Shown here: positions 47,990 to 60,659 of the stretch, in pieces
Layout: each line of letters starts with the position of its first letter
Numbering within the stretch: the stretch's first letter is position 1
From: Rhizophagus irregularis
Taxonomy: Eukaryota > Glomeromycota > Glomeromycetes > Glomerales > Glomeraceae
Direction of reading: 5' to 3'
Assembly: GCF_026210795.1 (NCBI RefSeq)
Contig: NC_089432.1
Location: 4,464,001 to 4,528,000 of the forward strand
DNA length: 64,000 nt
Notes under the pieces: generated by a model
Told to the model about the DNA's origin: nothing
The model's database searches: none
Seen by the model: the letters and a program-made list of their open reading frames with translations, nothing else
Position numbers and translations under genes: made by a program

Positions 47990-48628
47990 GAAGAAGATTT
48001 GAATGTAGTCCAGTCAATGAATGTGAAAATCTCCCATATTCGAAATACTGTAATGATTGCTTTAAAAATGCCTATACCTGAAGCTTGTTTTGGGAAAAAA
48101 AGATCTAGTAAAATACCCTGTGCATGACATACATTTATCCCTATTCATTTCAGCAAGAATTTTTCTGAAGTCTATTATAATGGATGGTTTGATAGTAAAT
48201 AAATTCAACTTATTTTCGAATAAATTATTGATCACAGGAGAGTTTAGAGAGTGGGTGAAGTTAAAAACTATGGTGAAGAATGAAATTTTAAATATTGAAC
48301 TAATAGAAGATTTAATTTATTATAATTTCACCTATGAATTAAACTGGAATAAGTCACTATATTTTGTTAGCAATTTAAATAAATATTCTAAAAGGCAAAC
48401 AGGTGATTCGAACGTGTGTATAAAATTAAAAATCTTCTGAAAGAATTACCGACGTATGCTATATTGTTCAAAAGAGATGTAAATATGATTGTTAGTGAAA
48501 TATGTATACGTTGCGAAAAAGAAGTTTATGATTGGAAACATATTTGGATACGTAAAATAAATGAGTTGAGTGCAATAGTGTCTCATGAAGAACAGATGCT
48601 AGAGAAAGATCAAGCAGCATTGGTGTGA
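47990..48628 (+). pseudogene. Decayed C-terminal region of a LINE-like element
   Basis: 48090-48440 encodes GEFREWVKLKTMVKNEILN and surrounding helical sequence, then the frame shifts near 48416-48430. The next frame, to 48628, reads LKELPTYAILFKRDVN, then ICIRCEKEVYDWKHIWIRK. From memory, the CxxC...WxHxWxC motif ends the second ORF of Rhizophagus non-LTR retrotransposons; here the last Cys is Arg. An upstream Cys-rich stretch (FECSPVNECENLPYSKYCND, about 47997-48055) may belong to the same element. No reverse transcriptase core is present. Identification is inference. Confidence 0.45.
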
Positions 48629-49820
48629 AATATAAATATTGCATTCACGAGTATTTTATTTGAACAATCATCAATTTTAGTAGGCAAAACAAGGGAGTGG
48701 GAATTATTATAGTAATGGATTCAACAAAATAACTATTGTTATGATCAACAAATTTGGGATAAAATTTCATTAACCGGAATTGGACTAGATATACAACATG
48801 ACTTGCCGATCAAGCGCTTAACTCTAAAGAATACGGATCAGCAATTCAAATGTAGTCACACAAACACCATTTATAAATATCATCAGGAAATTTTTTTATA
48901 TGTAAAAAATATTCAATATTTTGTGCATGAAAAAACTGATTTGCACACCATGAAAATGCATATTTAATATATATAATGTATTTCCATACAATATATTGTA
49001 AAAAAATTTGTTAATTTTTATATAAATTTGTACAAAGAATTATACATATAATATTGTTAATTATATTGCATAAATTTCGAGAAATTTAACTATTTGTGCA
49101 ATATTGAATACCCTGAAAATTTTGTGATGATTATCTCTCATGATTCCAAGTGACATTTAGATCATTTGTGTCATTTCATAGCACTGTCGTACGTTGTAAC
49201 GGAATTACACTGATTGACAAAAGATCTAACCTTATACTCCATGGGGTCCATAGGGTGATGGGGTGTCATGGGGTACGGAATTGATAAAAAAAAAGGAACG
49301 ATTTTTTATGGAAAATTGTACAACTATGAAAATTATCCCGGGTTACACATGTAAATATGTAATATAATATAATAAACTAACTCTAGTAAACTATTTCTTA
49401 ACTAAAAATGTAATTTCTCAAATTCTAAACTAAATCATATCTAATCTATGAATCATTAATTAAAATAATTAATGAGGCACTTTTTCATCATAAAAAAAGG
49501 CAAAAAGAATCGAATAAGAAAATTATGTATGGAATTACGTGGGTAATTTTCTAAAAAGTATTCGCTTCTTATTTAAATATTTTCCCTATGCCTTCGAGAT
49601 CTTAATTGAATATCTCATTGTTGGAACCAATAAAATTACGTTACCCAAAATTATAACCAACTTAAAATAACACATAAATTAAAATTCACAAACACATTTA
49701 CAAAAGAATAGTTTAACGTCAAATTTCGAACGTTCTACCCCAATTGTTGATCATTCCGGACCGCAGTAAATAAAAATACTATAACTAAATATAATACTGC
49801 GCCTTATATTTTCGCAAACT
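48629..49820. other. Gene-free AT-rich stretch
   Basis: No gene seen. GGGGTGTCATGGGGT-type G-rich motifs occur near 49240-49280. Confidence 0.4.
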
Positions 49821-49829
49821 AAATTTAAA

Positions 49830-50240
49830 ACGGGTACAACCGGTTTGACCCGTTTCAACCGATTTTTACAAAGCAACCATTATTTCAGCCAAATTCATAA
49901 TTCTGGGTCAATTTTTTTTATACGTCAATTTAACAAATTCCGAATTAGGAATTTTCATGTCGATCACAAATGATCACGTGATACTGGTTCAAAAAAAAAA
50001 AAAAAAAAAAATATGAACACGGTTCAAACCGAATCATTGTTGGACCGAATTTACAACCGGTTTGTGCAACCGGTTCAAACTCCAGTTCCTTCGCCGGAAT
50101 GGCTTTGGCGAAATGTCCTTCGGTAAAATGTTTATTCGGGAAAATAGCATTTCGATGAAACATCCTTTCGGCGAAATTTGCTTCAGCAAAATGGGCTTCT
50201 GCGAATTGGACTTCAGCGAAAAGTCCGGATACTCCTAACA
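49830..50240. repeat. AACCGGTTT-rich repeat next to a TTTCGCCGAAA-family block
   Basis: 49830-49870 (ACAACCGGTTTGACCCGTTT) and 50015-50085 (CAACCGGTTCAAAC, inverse-like) flank AT-rich DNA containing ATCACGTGAT at 49973. Directly adjoining, 50090-50235 is a run of TTTCGGCGAAA-type units, as at 13.3-14.0 kb, ending AAAAGTCCGGATAC (compare AAAAAGTCTGGATAC near 13960). Probably two nested repeats. Confidence 0.6.
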
Positions 50241-51700
50241 GCCTAACCCTAATTCGTTTCATATTTATGATTATGTGTACAAAACGTCTAAAAAGGCACC
50301 ATTTTGTCCGATTTATGAAACAAAAATTAAGAGAATGGTGCTTTTTTAGACATTTATTACATGAGCACAAATATACATTTCGTTTTTACTGTTATCACTT
50401 TTTAAACCGTTTTTGATAAGATTTCTGATCATTAACCGGAACATATTTTATTAATGTTTTTACAGCTGATTTCATAATATTATACTACACTCCAAAATTA
50501 GCGTATAATTTTTATTTTATATCAAGCTTTACCGAATATTTCTGAGTTCTTTAAGCGTCCCGTACATTATGAAATCAGCTGTAAATTCGGAAACACTGCT
50601 GCATATTTACTTTATACGGAATGTACAAAATAAATTGGTTTTAATAAATGCTTTTTTCGGAAAGGGTAAATTAACAACAGCTAACAAATATACACCATAT
50701 TTCTTAAAAATAAGAGAAAATCTGATTATCAATAATAAATAGTTAAAAACTGATTTCTTTGTAATGTATCGGTTATGTTATATTTTGCTAATTAACAGAT
50801 TATATTTTCATTTGTTGATATGGTATGAATTATATGATAATTAGGCGTAAACTGTATTTTTGTTTAAATCGTGTTTAACTATTCACAAAAAAAAACTAAC
50901 TTCGAAATCACGAAGTGAAATATGCATATTTGTGGGAACGTTTCTTAATTGTAATCAAATAATTTAGTAAGGAACTATTAAGGTAATATTAATGTCGGTA
51001 AAATGCTGTCAGTTATCGTAAAACTAAAATCATTTAAATGAGTATAAAAAAATTTTGATATCCTAAATATAGTAAAATTCATAAATAATTGAGTAAAATA
51101 AATAATAAGATATTTGGGAGACTATCAATAGGCAATAGATAAGGAGTAGATTTATTTTTAATATTTTCGGTTATTAGGCTAACTTTATTCACGTGGCAAG
51201 ATTGACCACCTCCTATTTCTTAAAAAAAGACAATAATAAATAATAATAAGAATAGATTATTAAATTAAATTTAATTATTTGATAGGTAATAGTTATTTCA
51301 CGGGAGTCATGAATATCAATGATTTTCACGGCTTGCGCCGTGAAATCATGATATTTATACGACACGTGAAATAACTCTTATCTCGTGGAGACTAACGTCC
51401 AGTGATGGGAAAGAGTGGGAAAGGTATAAACAAACTATAAAAACACGTGAGCATGAAAAATATAATCAGAAAAATTACAGGCATGAATATATCATCAAAA
51501 AATCACTGGCGACCAATTAGTAAACATGAGATAGTTATTATTTAACTAATATATTACTATGATAAATATATTTTTTTAAAATGAACCCTATACTCCTTTG
51601 ATCGGATGTGCGAATTTTTTTGTCAATTAAAGATTGATTTAAACGAACAAATCGAATCAAGTCAAGTCATAGCTCTTGGCAGAAAATCATTGAAAATCTA
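50241..51700. other. Gene-free AT-rich stretch
   Basis: Inverted motifs AGCTGATTTCATAAT (near 50464) and ATTATGAAATCAGCT (near 50567) suggest a small foldback of about 120 bp. 51300-51400 has further short inverted motifs around CACGGCTTGCGCCGTG. No gene seen. Confidence 0.4.
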
Positions 51701-51710
51701 GGTTTTGAGA

Positions 51711-51719
51711 TTATATATA
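51711..51719 (+). promoter_or_regulatory. TATA box of the secreted-protein gene
   Basis: TATATATAA about 145 nt upstream of the ATG at 51864, the same arrangement as for the lysozyme gene. Confidence 0.5.
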
Positions 51720-51863
51720 ACCACTGCCACCAAAATTTTGTTTTACAGAATCAACTTACTACGCTTAGAAAAAGAAGCAGAGATTAAATAAAACTTTAAA
51801 GTCCCAAATTGACAACTACCCAAACTACTACTCTCTCAGGTCTATCGAACAACATTAACTAAT

Positions 51864-52292
51864 ATGAAACTTAAAAGCTTTTACCTTCTTACTGTCCTTT
51901 TCATGTGTTTCTATATAATGGACATTAAAGGTAAAGTCCTTACATTCAATATGTTTTCCATTTTCTTTTCTAATGATTCAACTTTTTTGGTTTAATGTAT
52001 AGCATATAATTCCATCACGGGTTTGGAAATGTTTCTCTGCAGTTGTAGAATTTGGATAGAGGATACAAATGGTTATCGCATAGCCGGTGACTCAAACTAC
52101 CATGATTGTACTTACAATACCCACGGCGAAGAATATACAAATATTAATTTTCCAAACCAAACGTACTCAGTTCATGCTAAAGTTCAAGGTAGTCTCAGGA
52201 AACAGAAAATACGAGGACCTTTTAATGAAAATACCTGTTTTAGTATACATGGCAGTGTTGATAAGTGGGGATTTGATCAAAAATCTTGTTAA
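51864..52292 (+). CDS. Small secreted cysteine-containing protein
   Basis: Two exons, 51864-51930 and 52003-52292, joined by a 72-nt GT-AG intron, give 118 aa. Residues 1-23 (MKLKSFYLLTVLFMCFYIM..) are a classic signal peptide and the intron falls at its end, a common place in fungal secreted proteins. The mature part of about 95 aa has five cysteines (CSC, HDC, NTC and a terminal KSC), Gly/Asn/Tyr-rich strands (DTNGYRIAGDSNYHDC, GPFNENTCFSIHGSV) and no known domain, suggesting a small beta-rich extracellular protein. It has its own TATA box. I have a vague memory of similar proteins in Rhizophagus but cannot name a family. Candidate effector or extracellular binding protein; function unknown. 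Confidence 0.82.
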
Positions 52293-53158
52293 TCGTTTAT
52301 TTGGATATTATCTCAGTATGTTGAAGATGTGAACCAATTAAATCTGTTTCTCTAGTTGTATAATTAATTATTTTCTAGAAATATGACATCATTAATAATT
52401 AATACAAAAATTTTTAATTTTTCGGAAAATTATTTACCAAAAAATTTTACCGAAATTTCTCTGTGGCAAATTTAATGTAATGTAATTCAAAACTATAATC
52501 AAATTACTCATAATCATAACTTACATATTTTTTATTATTATTTGCGAAAAACATATACCCGAATATTCAACTTTAGTAAAAATGTAAAATTTTCATTGAT
52601 GAAAGATATGAACTTGGGTTTGCTACTGACAATAATATGTGATAAATTGAAGACTTCTTTATTATGTTAAATGTTACAACAAAAGGTATTATATTCGATA
52701 AGATATAATATATTATTTACAGATAGACTATATACTTTTAAATTTAAAGAACTAAAAATAGGTATTAGAAATAGCAGGATTCATCTGATTCATCTTAGTT
52801 ATTATTGAAAATATTTTTTTTTTCTACTATTAAAATGTTATTGCAATGGTCACGAATATCCTAAAAATATTTATTATACTGGCGTGACGAATCAGATACT
52901 TATGAAAAATCGAAAAACGGAGGTGAGTAGAAATAAGACACGTGATTTTTCGTGCTTTTTTTTTCAGGTTTACGCTAAGAAATTAATATACAGTATACGT
53001 TATTATTTAAAGTCAATTGTGCTTTTACTAGAGGTAAAATTTTAAATTTCCAGTGTAGTTTATTTAAAATACAAATTCAAAAAAAATTCCATAATTTATC
53101 CTTAATTTATTTAGTTAACGATTGACTTTTGGCGAAACAACACACAAAATCTTAATTG
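52293..53158. other. Gene-free AT-rich stretch
   Basis: 3' flank of the secreted-protein gene. No gene or repeat was recognised. Confidence 0.4.
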
Positions 53159-53161
53159 ATG

Positions 53162-53456
53162 CCCTATAAAAAAAGAAAATTCGGAATTTGTCCTGAAAAG
53201 TATGGAAAATGTCCGGAAATTTTCCGTGCGTCCGGAAAACATTTGGAAACGGTCACGTTTTGGAACACTTTCCGGACGCACAAATTCCAGACATTTTCTT
53301 GACACTCCAGAATTTGTCCAGAATTTGTCCAGAATCGAGCGTCCGGAAAATGTTCCAAAACGTGACCGTTTCCGAATGTTTTCCGGACGCACGGAAAATT
53401 TCCGGACATTTTCCATACTTTTCAGGACAAATTCCGAATTTTCTTTTTTTATAGGG
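53162..53456. mobile_element. Near-perfect foldback/MITE element with about 118-bp arms
   Basis: The left arm starts CCCTATAAAAAAAGAAAATT and the right arm is its inverse, ending at 53456; by eye I find only two mismatches over about 118 bp. The central loop of about 60 bp contains a short direct repeat CAGAATTTGTC. ATG immediately before (53159-53161) and after (53457-53459) fits a 3-bp target duplication. Mirror-image frames on both strands are artefacts of the palindrome. Confidence 0.9.
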
Positions 53457-53459
53457 ATG

Positions 53460-54350
53460 ACGCAGTAATTTAACTATCATTCACGTGTTTCGATTTTTAA
53501 TATATGAACAATTTTTAAAATTCGATTCCAGTAATTATCGATTGAGATTAAACAATAGATCAGGTATATACGGCGACGAAGTCGCCGCTAGACTGTCTAA
53601 AACTTTTATAAGTTATTGTTTATAGTAACAAAGTTTTATAGCTTTTTTAATATAATTTATTAATCAGCAATCTAAGAAAATTACAAAAAAAATTGTTTAA
53701 CAATAGTAAGTTTCAAAATTAATGAAAAATCGGAAAAAATATTATTAATTAGGTTGTTTTTTTTTAAAAAAAAAAATTGGTAAATCCGCCTAAAATTGGT
53801 TACGAATTGGAAAGAGTCGGGTTGGTTAGTTAAAAAAATCTGGTAAAATCGGTAAAATCCGTCTGAGTTATAAGAATTGGAAAAAGTTGGATTGTTTAAG
53901 CTCAAATTTGGTAAAATCCACCTAAAACTGAATAAAATTCGGATAAAATTGCTATTAGTTAGCAATAATAGTCTATACTGCTGTATGTCTGAACTATCAT
54001 AATGCTTGATCCATTACAACCATTCATTTCGAGCTAATATCTATCCAAGTTTTATTTAGTAAAACATTTCATTAGTAATTAAAAATAAATTAGTTAATTC
54101 AATGTTTGTTATTTACCAAATTGCCGCAGTTATAACATCTATCTGTTGTTAGCTGTCCATTTCGAGATAAGTATTCTGATCCAAGTTCTTATTTAGCTAG
54201 ATAATAAATATTTCATTAGTAATTAGTAAATTAATTCAGGACTTAATCCTAACCTAATCTAATCCTAAACTATAAAAGTCTGTTTGTGTTCTAATAAACT
54301 CAAATTTATTTATTACGTCACTTACTAAAATAACGCAGTATAAGATTCTT
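53460..54350. other. Gene-free stretch with a two-copy repeat
   Basis: CATTTCGAG...ATCCAAGTT..ATTTCATTAGTAATTA occurs near 54027 and again near 54148 (period about 121 bp). The rest is AT-rich. Confidence 0.45.
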
Positions 54351-54354
54351 TCCG

Positions 54355-54810
54355 TTCAATCAGTACCTTCCTTATTCCTTCCGTTCCAAAGCTTCAAGTC
54401 CAAACCTAAAATAGCAGATAAAGAAAAGGAGGGTATCGATTGATTAGTAATATTCAAAATGAAAAAAATAAATAAATAATAAAAAAGGTTAAACAGAACA
54501 TTTGTCACCTACCCGTATTATTCCATTTTGATCAGTACCTTCCATTTCTGAAGCTACAAGTCTGAACCTAAAATAGCAATGAAGAAAAGAAATGGGTCAA
54601 TTAGTATTAATATTCGAAATAGAAAAAAAATAATTATTAAACGGAACAATTGTAATCTATCCGTATTGTTCTATTTTGATCAGTACCTTCTATTCCGAAG
54701 CTCCAAGACTGAACCTAAAATAGAAATGAATAAAAAGATAGGGAAATTAGTTCAAAATGAAAAAAAAACAACAAAAAAAGTTGATTAGTAATATTCAAAA
54801 TGGAAAGAGA
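54355..54810 (-). repeat. Tandem repeat, about 150-bp period, three copies with exon-like units (locus D)
   Basis: On the minus strand each copy has CTATTTTAG, a 28-38 nt block (GTTCAGTCTTGGAGCTTCGG..AGAAG and variants, near 54714-54687, 54567-54540 and 54404-54367), then GTACTGATC as a donor-like end and an AT-rich spacer with AATATTCAAAATG. The AG/GT borders are kept in all three copies. The middle and last blocks lack a common open frame (one has an in-frame stop in the best frame), so coding is doubtful. Confidence 0.65.
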
Positions 54811-57800
54811 CTAATATTTTTAATCAACATATATAGTGATATATATGATAAATTATGATCATAAAGTATATTATATAAATAAGTAGAGATATGAATAAAA
54901 AATCTATAGTTTATTTTAGTAAAACAATGAATAGCGACTATATGTTGAATAAATTTTTTTTACATTTAAACGCTTTTATTGTAGTATAACTTGTACTTTT
55001 ATAAAAACAGTAATATCATATGACTTATACTGTTATCTAATACAAAAAATGATCAACATACGCGTAATGGATATGGCGCGTAAACAATCTACTAATCACA
55101 ATGACTCACAGTAAAATATCTATAAAAACCTCATATTTATTTTTCAGAAGTTTTTTTCTCCTTATAATATTTATTATCTTTTTAGTTTTCAAAAGTTTTC
55201 TCCTTTTAATATTTATTATTATCTTTAAATATTATACAACCACCCTCCATCAACGCTTGTTACTACATAACTCTCATAACTCTCATAATTAAATATTTTC
55301 GCGTCGCTTTGTCACCTATCACGCGTTTTTTATTTACAGCTACTGTCCAATAGTTATTATAACTTTCTTGAACTTATCAGTTATTATATTTATGTAAGAT
55401 TTCATTCTTATCCTTTCTACAAAAGCCTTGGAAGATTTCTACTTAAATGTCAATAAAGATAATTTTATTGGGCTTTTTTTGTTATTTTGGTAAGTGGAAA
55501 TGACTAAGCTGGGATGTATAAGGGATTTGTGCACCTAGAGTGCTCTGGTTATCCTCCTCTTCTAGAAGTCTGGTTACCTTAAATGAGAAAAATAATACTC
55601 AAGCTATGTCGCAGACTTCTGTATGTGGGGCCCTTCCCTTTGGTGGTGGGTCTCATGTCTTATTATCAATGTGATAGTACCTCTGCACGAGTTTGATCAC
55701 TCACGATATATCGTTAATGTCAGTTGATAGTGGGCGTGGGGGCTTGAATCTGTCTTTTCTACAAAGCTTACTTAGAGTACTCGAGTCTTCTAATATATTT
55801 TTATTATTTATTTTTAGGTAATAAATAACTTATTCTAACAAGAAAGTTTGGAAATCTTCTTAAAATCTGGACGCCCAGATGATTAATTTCGTTTTTGTAT
55901 TTTATTTTCAAATAATGTGAGATTTTTATTTTCACAATTTATGCATGATATTTTAGAAAATTAATTTCTCGTGAGTTATTAATTTCTCTAGTTTGATAGA
56001 AAGATTGCAAGCTTCTCTTTTGAATGAAAACGTGAAATCAGGTTGCTGCCTGCGGTAATTATAGTAGCCAAAAAATTTATAATCATTTGCTGGTGTATTT
56101 AAAAATTAATCAGATATTTTTGTCATAATTGTAAAAAAAAAGAATATTACGTGTAAGAAAAAAAAGACAATAGATTATACTTATAATAAAACTGTTGTAC
56201 TATCAAAATTATGATTTTTGCATTAATAAAATGTAGTTACCTTTGTTAAGAAATAATAATGGCAATATTGCGTCAAAGTGGATGTTCAAACTGTATTATA
56301 TCGATCAAAATCATTCGTATTCTTCTCATCAATCATAATTATTAATATTTTTTTTTTTTTAAAAAAAAACTGTAACGCATCTTTATTAAGAAATCACGTG
56401 ATAACCTATAACAGAGTACATCGAGCTAAAAGACACATTACAAAAATTATAAATTATTTGGCTGTCCGGCTTCACATAAAATAAAATAAAATAAAATACA
56501 AAAATTATAAAATAAATACTAAACCTGTCCTAAGTTGACCTAACTAATGCTAAAACTAATTGAATAAAGAGCTACATAAGATCTACTAATGTAAAGAATA
56601 CTTGTTAAAAACTTCGTCGTTCTCCAGACTTGGTTTGTATAATTATTAATATAAAAATTATATTGAGACATTTGATTTTATATTACATGTTCATCATCGG
56701 GATTAGTTAAGTCATATTTCGGTCAACTGTACAACCGAAAAATTGATTTAAATATGTTTAATTCTATTATTATTACAATATTTATAATATTTACAATCTA
56801 AACTAGCTAAATTCTTTATTTAAAAACTATTTAATAATACAGGTTGTTATTGTTACATATTTATGTAATATTTGCATATAATTCAAATAAAAATATTAAT
56901 ATTATTAAAAAAAAGATTGAAAAAAAACCGAAAAAAAAAATTAATAATATTATAAAAAATTATTAGGTTTGAAAAAAAAAAAATTAAAAAAATTAATATT
57001 AAGGAAAAAGGTTTCAACCTTATGCTGCGGTCGATTGCATCATTTCAAAAGGATGAAAAAATAATGTGATTAATAAGAAAAAATCAAACTTTATTCGATA
57101 AAATAACGCTAAATTTTCTGTTTAATAGAATTTGCTTATAGTTGAAATATTAGTGACAAATTCTTTAAATTTCACATGAAAAATTGCAGAATTTTTGTCT
57201 TATTCAAAGAATGAAATTAGTGAATTCACTCATCACTCTAAAGAAGGAATTTTAAAAGTGACAAATTCTATTTGATCTTTAGTGGATATTTTTGACAATT
57301 CACTATTGTAAGTAAAAATTTCATTATATTGATTAGCTGATAATATTTAAATACCAACAATAACGATAATTATTATTTTAATACAATAAAAAGAAATTGG
57401 ATATTTTTGACTCCAGTATTACTATTGATGCAATTTGGAATAGTAATATTTGTATTAGACTATTAGGTAATGATTAAAGTAAAATTTAATACAATAAATT
57501 TTAAATTAACACGAACTGATCATTGTATGCTTAATTTTCTATAATAATAAAATATTATATAAATATTAGATATGGATTTGAAATCTTTAGTATTAACATA
57601 TCATAGAAATAAAATGCGTAAAGAGTACAACGTTTTAATACCGTATATATAGCATTATTAATGTTAATTTATTTTTAATTTAATAATCCATAGGAATTGT
57701 ATTGTCTCAATACTTCTACAGTACATTCAGAAAAATTTTGCTTCAATGAGAAAATATATAGTGATTTAAAATTTATTTTTCATATATATGAGAAATAAAA

Positions 57801-58678
57801 GAATGCATAATGAATAAAATAAAAAATTGTCACAAGATAGTATCGATTAAAAGGTGTCAATTAATAACTTGTAACTTAAAAGTGTACATGTACAATGTGT
57901 ATATACAGAGGGATAAATTAATTAAATTATGGTTTAGATGTACCATTTTTTTCCAAGGTTCTGAAAAATATAAAAATAATTTTTCAAAAGGCTGATATAA
58001 TACTAATAATTCCATGTTTCCAGGGGAATCTCCTTATAAAAAGTTAGCTCATAAAAATACTGCATGTTAAAAATCGTTAATTTCTTACCGTTTACATTTA
58101 CTACACACTGTATTTTTAATTTAATTATTTGATTATAACGTAATTGATTATAATATGGACGCTCAAGAATGAAATTACTCATTAAAAAAATTAAACTGTC
58201 ATATACAATACTTTAAAATTTCATTAAATTAGATATTCTATTAACGATATTGCATAAAGGTAAAAAAATTAACTAATTAAAATTACATTAATTATTTATT
58301 CAGAATTAGCGATAATCTTATATTGCGATGGTAAACTTATTCAACTCTCGTATAAATTATTAGCTTTGTCTGAATTAAAACCTGTCTAATGGAACGGTAA
58401 TCAAATATATTGATCTAAGCATTGGTTTGATAGACCGTTCATGTAATTTATCTTGTTACTATTCAATAATTTAGTTATTATTCACCTTTTTAAATAACAT
58501 GGATCTAATTAACCATATTTAAAATCAGTGTAATGAAGTAAAAAAAGTGAGTCATGATATCACAATTACTAAAATTTTAAAATTTTGGATTTATTTTTAA
58601 CTAACGTTAAGCATGATATAATAACTATTAAGATATATATCAATTATATGCTTAAAAAGCTATATATATATCGTTTTT
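54811..58678. other. Long AT-rich gene-free stretch with one GC-richer island
   Basis: 55490-55770 (for example GTGGGGCCCTTCCCTTTGGT) is less AT-rich and looks like an old repeat or retroelement fragment; no frame could be followed. AAAATAAAATAAAATAAAAT (about 56477) is a simple repeat. ATCACGTGAT is at 56393-56402. No gene seen. Confidence 0.4.
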
Positions 58679-60634
58679 TTAATTTTTGAAAAATTTTGCT
58701 AATTTATCTTGAGAATATTTGTCTCCTTGTTCAGCAGATTTTTTATACCAATGAATTGCTTGATCTATATCTTTCACAACTCCATCTCCAATTTCATACA
58801 CTACACCAAGATTATATTGAGCTATACTACTACCTAAATTTGCAGCATTTTTATAATATTCATATGCCATTTGTTTATCGATACTAGTTCCAATTCCAAA
58901 ATAATAACAAACTCCTACATTAAGTATTCCAATTGTATCTCCTAAATTTGCAATCTTTTGATGTAGTTCAAATGCTTTTTTCTTATCAACATCAATCCCA
59001 ATTCCACCTTCATAACAATAACCTAACCAAGTTATTCCGTATACATCACCCAAATTTGCTGCTTTTTGATATAATTCAAATGCTTTTTTTTCATTAACAT
59101 TGACTTCGATTCCAAACAGAGTAAATATTCCAAGTAAAACAATAGAGTTCGAATTATTCTGATTATTTAATAACCAATTATAAATTTTTTGTGATGTCAC
59201 ATCATGATTATAAAAACAATTAAAAATTTCCTGCTTTACACTATCTTTCAAATCTAAAGTGGTGGCTAGAATGATAATCTTATCAACTAGTATACTAAAA
59301 TCATTATCAATCAATGACATCGGAGGTCCTATTTCTTTTATATTTATCTTATTAAAATTTTGAATTATTTGAGATAATTCTCCATGTGACGAATTATTAA
59401 GTGGTTGACAAAAATTTGACAATTGATTTGAAACAATTGATTGTAGTCTAACAATAACCTCATTTATAATTGGACGATTATCTGGTTCATTATTCCAACA
59501 ATCTAAAAAGTATTGTAAATATGCAATTTAGTTAACCAAAATAATATTGTTTGTTATAAATTTAAATTATATTTACCAATATAAATTTTTACATAATCCA
59601 CAGGGGTATTAGCAACAGGTTTTTCTCTAAGGCCTTGCAAAATTCTCAAATCCAAACTAATATTGGATGTATCAGTTGGTTCATTACAAAAAGGTGGCTG
59701 ACCACTTGATATTTCCCATAAGAGTACACCAATACTATAAATATTGCTCAGTTTATTTAATGTGTACGAATGTATTAGGTTATTATTGTTTCTTTTTTGT
59801 TCAAGTATTTTTGGATCAAAATAAGCAACCATATCAAATAATTCCAATTGATTAAATGATTTCTCAATTCGTTTTAATAACCCAAAATCTGCTAATTTTA
59901 TGATACCTTGATGAACTAATACATTTTTGGAATGCTACAATACATGTGATAAATAATTAAAAAATTAAATTAATATCTCATAATAATTATAATATTCATA
60001 ACAATTACCAAATCGTGATGTAGAATTCCTTCATCATGTAAATACGATACAGCTCGAGCCAATTGAAGTGCTAAATTTAATTTATCATTCCAAGTAAGAT
60101 TAATAAAATGTTCTTTCATATAATTTCGAAGGGTACCATTATTAGCATATTCCATTACTAATAAGTACTTTTTCGAATTATCTAAAAGTAATAAAAATAA
60201 TTATTTTAAGCTTCTAATATTTTTTTTCCTTTTTCTTTTGAAAAGATATTAAATATTCATCATACCTGTTGTTACACCATAAAAACGAGTAATATTCTCA
60301 TGAGATTTCACTTGGCACTGAAATTTAAACTAAACCATACAGTAAATTAAGTAAATTAGTATTTTAAATTAAAAACATGAATCAATATTTCATATAAAAT
60401 ATTTACTTCATTAATAATTTCATTGACTGTGACACTGTTGAAATTAAAAAAAGATTTCAATGTTAAATGATTGTGAGAATCCTTCCAGTTTGCACGATAG
60501 ACTTTGCAGGAACTATCAGAACTAACTTGTTGAATATTACTAAAATGGTTATATTCATAATATTTAATAAAATTTTTTGCGAAAGCTTTATCAATCCATT
60601 CAGAACTATTTATAACATCGATGTTATTAGACAT
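58679..60634 (-). CDS. Kinase-Sel1 protein with degenerate catalytic motifs (probable pseudokinase)
   Basis: Five exons: 60634-60407, 60329-60266 (64 nt), 60181-60009, 59934-59577 and 59502-58679, 1647 nt, 548 aa, all open with GT-AG introns. I start at MSNN (60634), aligning with the intact 39.7 kb paralogue, rather than at 60658. The glycine loop IGFGRFG of the intact copy reads VSSDSSC here, so all loop glycines are gone. The VAIK-type lysine remains (LTLKSFF). HRD reads HHD (LHHDLHSKNVL) and DFG is kept (ADFGLLKRI). The C-lobe and linker are normal, followed by four Sel1 repeats (FTLFGIEVNV.. to DKYSQDKL). An open frame over 548 codons with focused loss of ATP-loop residues suggests selection for a non-catalytic scaffold, though recent relaxed selection is the alternative. 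It sits in tandem with the 62.5 kb copy. Confidence 0.88.
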
Positions 60635-60659
60635 TTTTGAATGTAAAAAAATTTTCATT

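Noticed and set aside
53111-53480. Five overlapping 75-101 codon frames on both strands
   Set aside because: They are mirror images produced by the palindromic arms of the foldback element; the peptides are the same string in different frames.
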